A DNA stretch of 64,000 nt from the NCBI GenBank assembly GCA_963835935.1, contig CAWIHK010000002.1:310001-374000 (forward strand). The letters are read 5' to 3'. The stretch comes from CAWIHK01 sp963835935 (lineage in GTDB: Bacteria > Bacteroidota > Ignavibacteria > UBA10030 > CAVZMI01). Each line of letters begins with the position of its first letter. Position 1 is the first letter of the stretch. Position numbers and translations under genes: made by a program. Below the pieces are notes generated by a model. That model was given only the letters and a program-made list of their open reading frames with translations, was not told where the DNA came from and did no database searches. This document shows positions 35,395 to 46,100 of this stretch, one piece after another.

Positions 35395-37329
35395 TCATTC
35401 AATAACAACTTTATAAACAACAACCTCTTCGGCGAGCCCCTTCACTTTTATTTTCATTTCTTCGAGACACTTAATTTCATCCTGGATATATCTGTGAGTT
35501 TCTGCGGATATGAGTATCCCTTCAAGCGGGGCGTTTGATTCCAACCGCTGAGCAAGATTCACATTTGATCCGAGTACAGTATAATCCATTCGACGGCTTG
35601 ATCCCATATTACCCACTATAACTTCGCCTGTGTTGATTCCAATTCGGATCTTTAACGATAAACGTCCTTCAGCCTCCCACAAGGACTTTAATTCAGTACA
35701 TTTTTTTTGCATTTCAATAGCTGCTCGAATTGCATTCAGAGCATGATTGTCGATTTTTATCGGATCACCAAAAAACACCATGAGTCCGTCACCTATAAAT
35801 TTATCTATTGTACCATTGTATCTGTCGACAATTTCGGCCATCGCCTCAAAATATTCATTGAGAGTACGTTTGATCTCTGCTGGAGATTGATCAGCACAAT
35901 ACGAAGTAAATTGTGAAATATCACTGAATAGAATCGTTAGACAAGTCTTCTCGCCGCCAAGGTGAAGAATTTCCGGGTGTTCAATAATTTTTCGAACAAC
36001 AGGAGGACTAAAATAGCGCTCCAGGGTCTGTCGGAAAAATTGCTTCTCGCGTTGTTCATGTGACACCCTTACAATTACAAGCCCAATGAATGACATCCCA
36101 ATACTTAAGAGGCAAGGAAGAATGCTTATTGTTATATGTTGGATAAAAAATAATACGAACCAAATTATAACAGTGATAATTAATAAAATAAAAAACATGC
36201 AAAGTAGACGCAACGGTTTCATACGAGACGAGAGAAAACCCAGCAGCCCGACCAAAAAGATCGTCAGAGATAAATTTCCCCACCACGGAGCAACTCGAAG
36301 AAAGTTTTCCGTCAAGATCATATTAACCACTGTCTCGTGAAGACCGACCAACGGATAACGATCGTCAAGAGGCGTCGAACCCATATCAGAAATTCCGGTA
36401 GCAGTTTCTGCGATGAAAACGATAGCGTCTGAAAATTCACCTGCTATATCTTCCCTCGTTTCCGGATCTAAAGCATTATCCATGACATTAACAAAAGAGT
36501 AATGCGTAAGATCCTTCCAACGCCCCGCATAGTTCAATAATACTTTCCCCTGATCATCAATCGGTATTTTAATATCGCGAACGATACCGTCAGGGAATGT
36601 TGCATGCCGAAGAAGAATCCAGTTCCCAAAATTAACCTCTATACTATCTGTTGACACTTTTAAATAATCACAGGCAAGCGCCAATCCAAATCCGGGAAAA
36701 TATGCCCCGTTAAACTTCATGAGCAGTGAAACACGGCGATAGATTCCATCAACATCAGCTTCGGCATTGATAAAACCCATCTTTCTACTGGAATGGAGCA
36801 ATTCAGGCAAGCTTGTAATAATAGGAGTTGTTCCAGATATCGGATTCCCGGTTCGGACGACATGCAAGTTCCATTTTGCACTGTCTATGATACGGACTCT
36901 CCTATTTTCGTCCAAATGAAGATTGGATGTTTTTTTAGTAGGGGTAAATGCAATCGGAGAATATATTAATCCGTACGATCGTGCACTATTGATAAACACT
37001 GAATCGTCAACAGGAACACCAGGCCGTGCAAAAATAATATCGAATGCTGCCGCTCGAGTTCCGGCCATCGAGAAAAAGGAGAGAAGTTTTCCATAGAATG
37101 CCCGGCTCCAGACATACTTGTCGACTCGCGACATCGATGCATCATCTATGTTGACATGAACGAGATTTTTATCGATAGTCTCCGGGCCATACCATGCATA
37201 ACGAGCAACAAAGAGTAAATCATTTACGCGATCTTCCCACACGCCTATCCCTGATGGAAATAGATAGAAAATCACGTGAACGAAGCTTGCGATTATCAGG
37301 CTCAGGAGAACTGCCTTTTTGACTCTCAT
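35395..37329 (-). CDS. CHASE2-domain class III adenylate cyclase
   Basis: 644 residues. An N-terminal membrane anchor (about 8-26), a periplasmic CHASE2 sensor (about 35-335: VHVNIDDASMSRVD, AAAFDIIFARPG, GFINAEADVDGIYRRV, LVGLHETVVNMIL), three membrane helices (about 350-420), then a cytoplasmic class III cyclase domain (about 460-640). Metal ligands are Asp 470 (LFSDIS) and Asp 514 (FIGDGLMVFFGDP). Lys 510 and Asp 582 are the purine-specifying pair of adenylate rather than guanylate cyclases. Asn 591 and Arg 595 (NVNLAQRLES) are the transition-state residues. All catalytic residues are present, so cAMP synthesis in response to an envelope signal is likely. Its start lies 4 bases beyond the DUF4384 stop, so they are co-transcribed. 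Confidence 0.93.
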   Translation of the reverse strand: MRVKKAVLLSLIIASFVHVIFYLFPSGIGVWEDRVNDLLFVARYAWYGPETIDKNLVHVNIDDASMSRVDKYVWSRAFYGKLLSFFSMAGTRAAAFDIIFARPGVPVDDSVFINSARSYGLIYSPIAFTPTKKTSNLHLDENRRVRIIDSAKWNLHVVRTGNPISGTTPIITSLPELLHSSRKMGFINAEADVDGIYRRVSLLMKFNGAYFPGFGLALACDYLKVSTDSIEVNFGNWILLRHATFPDGIVRDIKIPIDDQGKVLLNYAGRWKDLTHYSFVNVMDNALDPETREDIAGEFSDAIVFIAETATGISDMGSTPLDDRYPLVGLHETVVNMILTENFLRVAPWWGNLSLTIFLVGLLGFLSSRMKPLRLLCMFFILLIITVIIWFVLFFIQHITISILPCLLSIGMSFIGLVIVRVSHEQREKQFFRQTLERYFSPPVVRKIIEHPEILHLGGEKTCLTILFSDISQFTSYCADQSPAEIKRTLNEYFEAMAEIVDRYNGTIDKFIGDGLMVFFGDPIKIDNHALNAIRAAIEMQKKCTELKSLWEAEGRLSLKIRIGINTGEVIVGNMGSSRRMDYTVLGSNVNLAQRLESNAPLEGILISAETHRYIQDEIKCLEEMKIKVKGLAEEVVVYKVVIE

Positions 37330-37333
37330 GTTT

Positions 37334-38014
37334 CTACCTGTGATCGATCACGATGGTTCGGATATAAAATCCGTTTCCTTCAACTTCTGTTGCATACTGC
37401 GAGAGGTCTATACGATCGATTTCTTTTTCATTCCCAATACTGCGAACGTTTCCTGCAATTCCGATCGGTTTTTCAGCAATGGAAGTAAATTTCCTGTTTT
37501 GTTTTCTGAGGTTATTGATTTGTTGAATCACTTGTTGCGATCGTTGCTCGCATGATTGTTCATCCTGAACTTTCAAGTCTTCGAGGGCTTTTTCAAGAGT
37601 CGGCAGTCGTTCAGGGGAAGCGATGAAATAAAATGTTTCGTGGCCGACGTTTGAATCAAGTTCGTACCATAATCTTCCACGAGGAATCAAATACGAGACT
37701 TCGGTTGAAACTACATTTTTGAAGTCGCGTGTGGAATAGGGAAAAAGTAAAGTCATATCGCTCCGAGAACCGCGTAGTAGTACATAGAGGTAACACTTCG
37801 TGATGGGTTGAATTAACATCTTGAATGCATCGCCAGTCATCATTGCAGTGTCATGTTGAATATTGATGATTTTTTTCTCTCCATCGACAGTAGTTTTCCC
37901 GACCAACGCCCAGCGAAAGCTTATTGCCTCGTGTGAATCCTGAGCAACCATGTTCGATGACAAAAAGACGGTTATCAGGATTATTGAATAACAAAATAAT
38001 TTGATTGTTCCCAT
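37334..38014 (-). CDS. DUF4384-domain exported protein
   Basis: 226 residues with a signal peptide (SSNMVAQ). The centre (about 28-150) fits DUF4384: FKMLIQPITKCYLYVLL, SDMTLLFPYSTRDFKN, IPRGRLWYELDSNVGHETFY, FIASPERL. The C-terminal third is charged and helical, possibly a coiled coil (QRSQQVIQQINNLRKQNRK). It lies directly upstream of the CHASE2 cyclase with a 4-base gap. In cyanobacteria and other phyla DUF4384, CHASE2 and caspase genes often keep company; whether this protein feeds a signal to the cyclase is inference. Confidence 0.72.
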   Translation of the reverse strand: MGTIKLFCYSIILITVFLSSNMVAQDSHEAISFRWALVGKTTVDGEKKIINIQHDTAMMTGDAFKMLIQPITKCYLYVLLRGSRSDMTLLFPYSTRDFKNVVSTEVSYLIPRGRLWYELDSNVGHETFYFIASPERLPTLEKALEDLKVQDEQSCEQRSQQVIQQINNLRKQNRKFTSIAEKPIGIAGNVRSIGNEKEIDRIDLSQYATEVEGNGFYIRTIVIDHR

Positions 38015-38195
38015 AAGATTTTTTCTCCAACGTTAATAATCTATCTGAAGAACTATACCAAAAGGACCTATATAAGAAAGATTAAGATTTGCAAGAAATC
38101 TAATCAAAGTTGAACCGAAAAGCAATCAATAAAGAGCAAGATCAAGAGAAAGATATTTTTGTTACAGACCCGGTTTTTAATAAGTTGAGGGTCTA

Positions 38196-38233
38196 TAATA
38201 AAAAAGGTCGGTACCGAAGAATCAGTACCGACC
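38196..38233 (-). terminator. terminator of cassette B
   Basis: On the minus strand GGTCGGTAC-TGATTCTTCG-GTACCGACC (38206-38233) is followed by TTTTTTATTA. It starts 24 bases after the lipoprotein stop and matches the hairpin at 19121-19150 after the cassette A lipoprotein, including loop bases. Between here and 38014 nothing else was found. Confidence 0.88.
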
Positions 38234-38256
38234 CTGTAATATCCCGATCTTATTTT

Positions 38257-39519
38257 CTAATAATTTGGCGCACCTGGTGTCCCAATATCGATTTGGTATG
38301 CTACATATGGATTATTCTGCACTGCAGCGTTACCGCAAACTAGATAAAGGTAATTACTGCCAGGTGATGATGTAATTCCCAGGACATACGATGGAACAAT
38401 TCCTTTATAAAGAATATCAATGGTCTGTGTCGCCATTGTTACCACCAAGAGTCCATTGGTACCATTAGTTCCCAGATACATGTAAGTACCATCGGAAGAA
38501 AATGTTATACCTGTAATCGGTGCTTGTGAAGATAAATCTACCACTAATTCCGATGATCCAATATCGCCATTTCCGAGGATTTGGTTCCGATAAACGGCTC
38601 TCAGAGGATACCCTGAAGCTGTTGAGGAATCAATCACATAAACATATCCGTTAAATACGCGTATTCCTTGAATTATATCGTTCGATGTATATTTTCCACT
38701 GGACTTGAATGAAGAGTCTGGCAACATTATTATCAAGTCCCCTCCATTCTTAATACCGCCTGAATATAAGATTCCATTCGCATCAAAATCGCCAAATTTA
38801 ACAGCTTTTGTTGACTTCTTGTACCATTGTACTGCCCCCGTGTCTGCTCCATTTAGATCAAGACTCAAGTATTTTGAAAGAGCACTTCCAAATATGATGA
38901 GGCTTTTTCCGTCAGGGCTAATTCTTATATCGGAAGTGTTCGTTGCTGCTCCAACGTTTCCAATCGATACTCTGTCACCATTTGGGGAAACTTTAATAAC
39001 TGGGTGATTTTTATTTGTAGCCACCACGTATATATTTCCAGCATTGTCCATAGTAATTGCACTTAAGAGAGTATTATCTAAAAAGCCTCCATAAAGTTCC
39101 GACACCTGGCTGATTTTATAAGGACCAATTGCTCTCGCAGTATCCGATTTCGCAACCAAGAGTGCATTCGGTGATACTACCGATATCCTGCAAGAGTCGG
39201 AATAAATATTGGGCCGGCGAATGGTGATAGATGTAGAAGAAGCAGATAAAATTTCTGCTTCCACTACACTTTTATCTCCATTCATCTTTGAAACATAGAC
39301 GTGAGTTGAATCCGAGGCAAAATTCTGGCCTGTAATTGTAATGGTATTAAATCCTCCTGTTGCAGCACTGGGGGTAATCAGGCTAATCGTGGGCGCTGCA
39401 GAAGACGTATATGGTTTATCCCACAATGGTTCTGCAACATCATATTTACACCCCGACATGATAGCCATTATCACGACAATCATCAGGGATGCAATTATTA
39501 CATATCTATTAAATTTCAT
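38257..39519 (-). CDS. IPT/TIG-domain beta-propeller lipoprotein (cassette B)
   Basis: 420 residues, paralogue of the gene at 19173-20390. Lipobox MSGC, then KYDVAEPLWDKPY (KYNVAEPLWEQSY in copy A), an IPT/TIG domain (PTISLITPSAATGGF, ITITGQNFASDSTHVY) and propeller-like strands (ITMDNAGNIYVVAT, DIRISPDGKSLIIFG, ITGITFSSDGTYMYLGT). It is likely a surface glycan- or ligand-binding lipoprotein anchored in the outer membrane. It is the last gene of cassette B, 20 bases after the PorV-like gene, and is closed by a strong terminator. The start follows AAGGAG. Divergence from copy A across the TIG and propeller regions suggests a different ligand. Confidence 0.75.
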   Translation of the reverse strand: MKFNRYVIIASLMIVVIMAIMSGCKYDVAEPLWDKPYTSSAAPTISLITPSAATGGFNTITITGQNFASDSTHVYVSKMNGDKSVVEAEILSASSTSITIRRPNIYSDSCRISVVSPNALLVAKSDTARAIGPYKISQVSELYGGFLDNTLLSAITMDNAGNIYVVATNKNHPVIKVSPNGDRVSIGNVGAATNTSDIRISPDGKSLIIFGSALSKYLSLDLNGADTGAVQWYKKSTKAVKFGDFDANGILYSGGIKNGGDLIIMLPDSSFKSSGKYTSNDIIQGIRVFNGYVYVIDSSTASGYPLRAVYRNQILGNGDIGSSELVVDLSSQAPITGITFSSDGTYMYLGTNGTNGLLVVTMATQTIDILYKGIVPSYVLGITSSPGSNYLYLVCGNAAVQNNPYVAYQIDIGTPGAPNY

Positions 39520-39539
39520 GCTCTTTCTCCTTCTTCAAC

Positions 39540-40574
39540 TCAATATGAAAATCGTGCGGTTATCCGCTGAACCTTGTTGAATACTCCAAACGGCGTGTAT
39601 GCGTAATCAAACGCTATTCCTGCGAATGCCAATCCCATTCCGTATGAGAACGAACTTTGGTCGTAACTCGACTTCGACACATAACCACCGCGCAACTTCA
39701 ATACGTTCATGAAATTGTATTCGAGCCCTACCTTTATCTCTTCCGGATGATCCCGAAAATGCGACGCATCCACTCCCATGTACAACGATTGATTCTCCGG
39801 AACTGACGACAGAAGATCTAACAGGTTCATCGAGATTCCAAGGTTGAACACCAACGGCGCCTGGAATCCTTCCTGAACATATTTCACTTCCTTCGAAAAA
39901 TTCCGCACTGACATTCCAAACACTATACTCTTGATACCTGTCTTGAATTGTGTCCCGAAATCAAATACTAGCGGCGTCAATTTGTTCGACACTGTGCCAG
40001 CCGTAGTATCAGATTTCCCCGTGTTGTCCTGGCCAAACACTGGTATAACGCTCGTTCCCAAATCCTGCCGGACAATACGTACTTGCCCGCCAACACTGAA
40101 ACGGTCTGTCAGTTGCTTCGCATAGCCAACTCCAACTGCAAGGGCACTCAACTTGAATATGTCCGTGTCTCTGAATTGAAGATCCGACGACATATCAACT
40201 ACCGTCCCGTAGAAATCTCCATAGTCAACGCTCTGAACACTCAATCCGAACACTCCGTAATTCCCTCCCGCCGGACTGACCGCTACGCTGAACATGTAAT
40301 GTTTTATATCAGCTATCCACTGGTTGACGCTCGCTGTCGCATCAACAACATTCTTCATATCCGCCATACCGGCTGGATTGAAGAACAACGAGCTTGAGGC
40401 TGTCTGAAGGCTTGTCATTGCTTCGCCCATTGCTGCGCCTCGTGCATCCGAAACTACACTTAAAAATTGAAATCCCGTTTGTGCCAGCTTCTGATCAACC
40501 TGCGCAAACCCGATTGTCGTCATCAGGCAGCACACGAGAAACACAACGATGAAACTACCTATTATCTTCTTCAT
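39540..40574 (-). CDS. PorV/PorQ-family outer-membrane barrel (cassette B)
   Basis: 344 residues, close paralogue of the gene at 20411-21454: TGFQFLSVVSDARGAAMG, SLFFNPAGMADM, PLVFDFGTQFKTGIKS, FRDHPEEIKVGLEYNFMN and a terminal aromatic strand ARFSY are shared. Signal peptide ends near GFAQ. It lies 11 bases downstream of the FnIII/T9SS-tail gene, the same gap as in cassette A, with the same TAAGGAG ribosome site. The differences cluster in one loop region around residue 170 (QDLGTSVIPVFGQDN), which may be surface exposed. Role as a dedicated T9SS-type shuttle is inferred. Confidence 0.85.
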   Translation of the reverse strand: MKKIIGSFIVVFLVCCLMTTIGFAQVDQKLAQTGFQFLSVVSDARGAAMGEAMTSLQTASSSLFFNPAGMADMKNVVDATASVNQWIADIKHYMFSVAVSPAGGNYGVFGLSVQSVDYGDFYGTVVDMSSDLQFRDTDIFKLSALAVGVGYAKQLTDRFSVGGQVRIVRQDLGTSVIPVFGQDNTGKSDTTAGTVSNKLTPLVFDFGTQFKTGIKSIVFGMSVRNFSKEVKYVQEGFQAPLVFNLGISMNLLDLLSSVPENQSLYMGVDASHFRDHPEEIKVGLEYNFMNVLKLRGGYVSKSSYDQSSFSYGMGLAFAGIAFDYAYTPFGVFNKVQRITARFSY

Positions 40575-40585
40575 TTATTTTCTCC

Positions 40586-43105
40586 TTACCTGATAACTAC
40601 AAACTTACGAATTATGTGATCACCTTTATGCGCTGTGATATCCCCTTTATGGTATAATATACTTCCATTGCGCATGATATCAGTTTGCGCTTGTACATCT
40701 TCTGTAACTTCCACATAGAGAATATAAATTCCGCTAGCGAGCATTTGCCCTGAGATGGTTTCTGAATTATAAAGTTCATCGCCTGAACCATTTATATGAT
40801 CCTTCTCCCAAACTTTGTCACCGCGTTCCGTGAACACCATAAGTTTGCAGATTGGTGGAAGTTGGAAAAATGCAATTCGATCATGATCATCCGCTGGACC
40901 TGAAGCTACAGCATTGAATTGGTATAACCGAGCACGGATATCATAAGGATTAGGCACTACCCTAACTTGTTCCAACATCGAACCAGCGGCTATATCATGT
41001 ATGCAAACAAATTCTACTCCGTTATCCATCACAGCATTGTACTTTCTATAAGCAGATCCGAACACCCACGTCCCTTTCGATATCAATGGTTTCCAATAAC
41101 GGGAAGTATCCGGAACTGCTCTGCCTCTTGTGCTATCATGAATACAAACATAAGTAGTATCATTACGGGTTACTTTTTCATAAGCATAATAATAGCCCGT
41201 AGTTGAATTCCAGACTCCTTTATCTACCGTCGGTCTCCAATTGATAGTATCAGGAGCTGGTGCATTCGGCGGTGCAGTAACAGCTGGCCGTTGTAATGTA
41301 GCGGGCACGCTAGTCACTGTCCAGAACAGACTGCTATAGAGCGGAACGCCAGGTCTTAAATCATTCTGAGTGCCATCATCTTTACTTTGAACATAATAGT
41401 AATAATTACGGCCTCGAAGCGCAGATTTATCATCATAATTATGAACAACATTAGCTTTGCTGCACTCAAAAATCTTTTCGTAGACACTGTGCCGATCAAG
41501 AACGCTCCCCATTGATCTGTAAACCACATAGCCATCAAAGTGAGCAGCTGCATCGGCATTATTTCCCCAACTCAACTGGATCCGGTCTCCACCGGAATTA
41601 ACGGTAAAGTTATTTGGAGGCGGCGGAGCTTTGGCAATCTTGTATCCTGTGTTATAATTTCGAATTGCATTATTATAAGTTTGCATGATAGAATCCTGAC
41701 ATGTGTCAAACCATGCTTTCTTATATACATTATAATCAGATGCGGTAGTATTATTGGGCAATACCAAAGGTGGATTTGCGCCAGTATTATTTTTATATTG
41801 ATACCAATTTTGACCGACAGTTCTGCATTGGTCCCATGAAAGCCCTGCAACAGCTTCTGCAAAAACAATATGAATACTATCGCCATACGCCATCTGATAA
41901 GGGCCAAATGCCATTTCAGGCTGAGTACCACCTCCCGATTCTCTCACTGGATCTGCCAATGAAATAGGATAAATACCTGACACCAGTACATCATGTTGCA
42001 CAGCTGGATGTCCGTCTTCGATTGCCGCCCATCGGTTACTCATGAAATTTTGATCATACTGACTGTAAGGGACTTGATTGACTGCGTAGTCGGCACCGAT
42101 AAAATTATTCGTCCTTGGTTGCCAAGGATCATTCGTTGTGTCGGCCGTACTTTTATCCGCATGCAAAACAATAATACCGGCATACTTTGCCGACGCAAGT
42201 GTTCCATCCTCTGTATATGCCGGATTACCCCAGTCATCAGCGTATGATCCCAACGCCTGATCTCTATCCGGCCCCTGCCAAACATAGTAACCTTTCATGC
42301 CGTTGAAATCGCTTGCAGTTGGATCACCGCCAAATGAATGGACTATATTACTATTTCCCCATGTCTCACTCCATGCGCCCCATCCATTATTAAACGATGA
42401 GACGCTTACACCGGCAAATGCGTATCGATTGGCCCAATAGAACCAGACTGAATCTAATTTCTGTTGCTTCACAGCACCAGCTGCATTGTAGATACCTGTG
42501 TTTTTAAAAATAAAATCATAGACATGATAATTATCATGATTCGATTGATCAAACGCCATCACCTTCTTGGTCACCGATATTCCTATCGATGTATTGAACT
42601 TTACTACCACGGCTCGATCGGCTTCCAAGCTTGGATCAACGGCATCCACTGCATCATAATTATCGAGGTATGATCCAGGAACATTGTCAACAGTCACTGG
42701 TGGATGAGAAATCTTACCGAGCAACTTAATCTGTTGAGGGAAAACTACGTTGATTCTGTCATTATCGGATCGTGTACCTACACCGATTACTTTGTAATTC
42801 AATACTTTGCCCGCAACCGGATCGTCAAAGTTCCTTGCTCCAATCCAGAAAGCCCGCATGCGGCAGGTATGTTGATTAATGCTATATTGAACCGGCCATG
42901 ACAGGATGTTGTTATATTGTCCATTGACACTTGGATTAAATTCACCCTCCCACTCGGCGCCGGCATCATTGGTGGGAGTTTGTAATTGAGTTATACTGAG
43001 CCATCGTATTTGTTGAGCATGGCATACTTGAACGTTGCTTAAGATCAATACGCCCGTAAAAAAAACTAATAAAAGTATCCCGAATTTTTTGATGTTTTTT
43101 TTCAT
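40586..43105 (-). CDS. secreted fibronectin-III protein with T9SS-like tail and inserted CBM-like repeats (cassette B)
   Basis: 839 residues from the ATG at 43105; ATG at 43111 or an earlier start overlapping the receptor stop is possible. The layout is that of the cassette A protein at 21466-23694: unknown N-terminal part, fibronectin III (PPPNNFTVNSGGDRIQLSW), and a T9SS-like tail (VRVVPNPYDI, CKLMVFTERGDKVWEK, SGIYILYVEV, RKFVVIR). Between the last two it carries an extra segment (about 640-730) with two W/Y/C-rich units: KGVWNSTTGYYYAYEKV...TYVCIHDSTRG...YWKP and KGTWVFGSAYRKYNAV...EFVCIHDIAAG. These resemble short CBM5/12-type carbohydrate-binding units. Copy A lacks them. Confidence 0.7.
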   Translation of the reverse strand: MKKNIKKFGILLLVFFTGVLILSNVQVCHAQQIRWLSITQLQTPTNDAGAEWEGEFNPSVNGQYNNILSWPVQYSINQHTCRMRAFWIGARNFDDPVAGKVLNYKVIGVGTRSDNDRINVVFPQQIKLLGKISHPPVTVDNVPGSYLDNYDAVDAVDPSLEADRAVVVKFNTSIGISVTKKVMAFDQSNHDNYHVYDFIFKNTGIYNAAGAVKQQKLDSVWFYWANRYAFAGVSVSSFNNGWGAWSETWGNSNIVHSFGGDPTASDFNGMKGYYVWQGPDRDQALGSYADDWGNPAYTEDGTLASAKYAGIIVLHADKSTADTTNDPWQPRTNNFIGADYAVNQVPYSQYDQNFMSNRWAAIEDGHPAVQHDVLVSGIYPISLADPVRESGGGTQPEMAFGPYQMAYGDSIHIVFAEAVAGLSWDQCRTVGQNWYQYKNNTGANPPLVLPNNTTASDYNVYKKAWFDTCQDSIMQTYNNAIRNYNTGYKIAKAPPPPNNFTVNSGGDRIQLSWGNNADAAAHFDGYVVYRSMGSVLDRHSVYEKIFECSKANVVHNYDDKSALRGRNYYYYVQSKDDGTQNDLRPGVPLYSSLFWTVTSVPATLQRPAVTAPPNAPAPDTINWRPTVDKGVWNSTTGYYYAYEKVTRNDTTYVCIHDSTRGRAVPDTSRYWKPLISKGTWVFGSAYRKYNAVMDNGVEFVCIHDIAAGSMLEQVRVVPNPYDIRARLYQFNAVASGPADDHDRIAFFQLPPICKLMVFTERGDKVWEKDHINGSGDELYNSETISGQMLASGIYILYVEVTEDVQAQTDIMRNGSILYHKGDITAHKGDHIIRKFVVIR

Positions 43106-43121
43106 GGTCATCTCTTTTTTT

Positions 43122-46100
43122 TTACAATTCATTAAAATCAATTGATAATCGAATGCCGAAGAAAATTTGCCGTGGATTCAAAAACCAGAACGTTACGTCA
43201 TTCGGCATATTAATATAGGCTTTGTCTTTATTAACTCGGTCGACACTGGCTTGGTCAACTTGAACCCATTTATTTCCATTGGGAGATGATGGATCTTTTA
43301 CGACCTTCCAATATTTTCCGGTTGTACCTTCATAAAACCAAGCTCTATAATCATTCGGTGGAGTTGTTCCCACGACTGTATTCTGGGGATTCTCTGGTTG
43401 CCAATCGACACCCAGTTTTCGATAGTTACCTACTTCATCGTTACCGGGTATGTTATCGTATGCATTGCTCTTCGGTAAGTGAAGCGATGTCATATAACCT
43501 TGATCGCCGGTATTATAGAGCCTAAGTGTATTGAAAACATTGTTGACATCCATAAAGAAATTTATACGCATTTTTCCGATGGGAATAGATTTCTCTACAC
43601 GCAAGGTTGTGTTGAAATAATCCACTGATGATACGTTATATTGTACTGCAGGAATGTTTTTAGGATTCCAAGTTGTCCAGAATCCGGCCTGCCAATCCAA
43701 CACAACATTTGCTCTCCAACTACCTAATAACGCACCAAAGTCATCAGGTGAGTAGAAGCTGAGATTCAACCTTGCATAAGGTTGCGGAATCGGACGAATC
43801 GCGTAAAGGTTCCCAGTTGTCTGATCCCAATTAGTTTGATCATATGAATTATTAAATAATTCTCCACTACCGAAGTGGCCTGAACTGTTTACCATATATG
43901 TATAGTTTGCAAAACCTGACCACCAGCGGCCGGTTGTTCTTCGAAGTGTTATTTCAAATCCACGATCGTCTTCGTAGTTGTTCGAAGTTGACAATAAATA
44001 CGACACGTTCGTTTTCGGTGCACTAATCAGTGTAAAATCCTGTTGATCAGTTACATCATTATAGAATGCCGCAATTTGGAATAAATACTCGTCGAATAAA
44101 ATATGATCATATCCCAACTCATAAGAAACAGTTTTCTGCATTACGAGATTTGGATTTCCAAAACTGGTCATCACCTTTTGATCGTTCCGTTGAATTCGGA
44201 AGAGACTTTCGTATTGCGGTTCCTGCATGAAATGTCCGTAGTTGAAGAACAACTTGGAATTCTCAGTGACAGGATGAGCGATACCGAGCCGTGGACTTAT
44301 TTCAAATTGTGGTTTTGATTTTGACATTTGATAGGTTTGACCTGCCCCGGCATTGTTCTGGAAGAAACTGGGGTCAAACTGATTGATATCCCACCAATTC
44401 ACCCTTGCGTCGCTGTAATCCGCACGAAGACCAAGATTTACAGTTAATCCTTCAGTTTCCAATTTGTCCTGTATGTAAGCGCCGGCCATAATCGGAAATA
44501 CATGCATCTGAACACGATTGACATATTGTGTTATTTCTGTCGTTCCATAATCGAAGTTGAGGTCGTCGTAATTAAACTGGATGCCGCCTTTTATAAGATT
44601 CTGGAAATTGACCTGGCTTGTGAAATCAGCTTTTACTGTCGCCGATTGAGTTACTGTATGATCATGCGCCTTGGCAGCATGCATATCACCTGTTATTATT
44701 ACTCCATGTGGATCTGTTTGCGAATCGTAACCAAACGGGTTCGAATCCTCAAAGAAACCGGGTATAACCTGGGTTAGTATTGATGTATTACGATTTGCGA
44801 TTTGACCAACATCATATTTTCGCTGGAAGTGTTCTATCGATACTTCGTAAAATGTGCTTGGATTAATAACATGCGTCAGTTTAGCTGATAGTGATCGTTG
44901 TCCAATATCCGCTATCGAAAAATCAAAATCTGAAAATACTCTATTCAGATCGGCCGTTCCGGCGACGGCACCTATGACGTTTGCAATATCAGTCGGGTAT
45001 TGCGGATAAAAATAAACTCCGTTTGCATCCCAGTTATGCTCCATTGTGTATTCATGGCCGAAGAGAACTGAGAGTTTAAGTTTCATTGAAGAAGTTATAT
45101 CAGAAGTAGCTTGAGCCGTCCAATTGTAATCTCTGTAATCCGGCCGCGAAAGAGGAAAAACCAGCATACTGCGGGTACCGCGATAAGAAGTAAAGAATCT
45201 TAAATCTCCGAGATATTGACCAATGAGAGGAATCGGGCCGCCAAGGCCAGCATCAATATCATAGTCTGGCTGATTGTTCTGTTGTTTCTTTCTTATCTCG
45301 TATTCAAAAACCCGCTGTGCTCCTTCAGGAGATAAATCATTCGATGGATCATTGTCACTCATGAGTCTTTGAGAAATTTTATTCCAACCATCAAATGCCG
45401 GATATTTCGATATTGTATATTGGTCCCACTTCGTCGAGTCTATGGGGTGAGCCGTACCCGTCCAGCATACGTTAGGATCAAAGAATGGACGCAAAATCCA
45501 CGAGTTTGGATCATCAATATCCATGATTCCGGGCCCTTTGTAATACTTCGCCTGAGGAGGACTCATTCTCAATTGCACGCTTCCTGAAAAACCTCTTTTG
45601 CCTCCTTCACGAGTAACAACGTTCACCACACCCGAACGTACCTGGCCATATTCCGCTTGGAATCCGCCGCGTTCTACAGAAATTTCCTTGATTGAACTCA
45701 ATGGAATTCCCGTTGTTGGTTCGTTGTTTCGGGGGTCACGAAGTGTGACACCATCCATCATAAACAAAATTTCATCACCAGCTCCACCACGAATACTCAG
45801 GCCGCCTTGGACACTGACTTTTCCACGGTTGTAATTATTAACAAATGTCGGCTGTGCAGCTCCGTTCGGATTAGCATCCCATCCTCCGCGCACACCTGCC
45901 TGTAATCCTATTGCGCTTACGGCATTGTTAATCGGCAGGGCGGCTACTTCCTTGTCATTGACAGATGCAACGCTTGTCGCTACGTCCTTCTTAATAGTCA
46001 ATCGTTCACCGACAACAACCAATGCATTAACTTCGATCGCCTGCGGTTCGAGAGCAACATCGACACGCGCTGTCTGATCAATATGCACGCGAATATCTTT

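Noticed and set aside
33690..38014. Caspase plus nucleotide cyclase as a CBASS or gasdermin-type phage defence system
   Set aside because: The cyclase is a membrane CHASE2 class III enzyme, the caspase has a signal peptide, and no effector of a known defence family is present.
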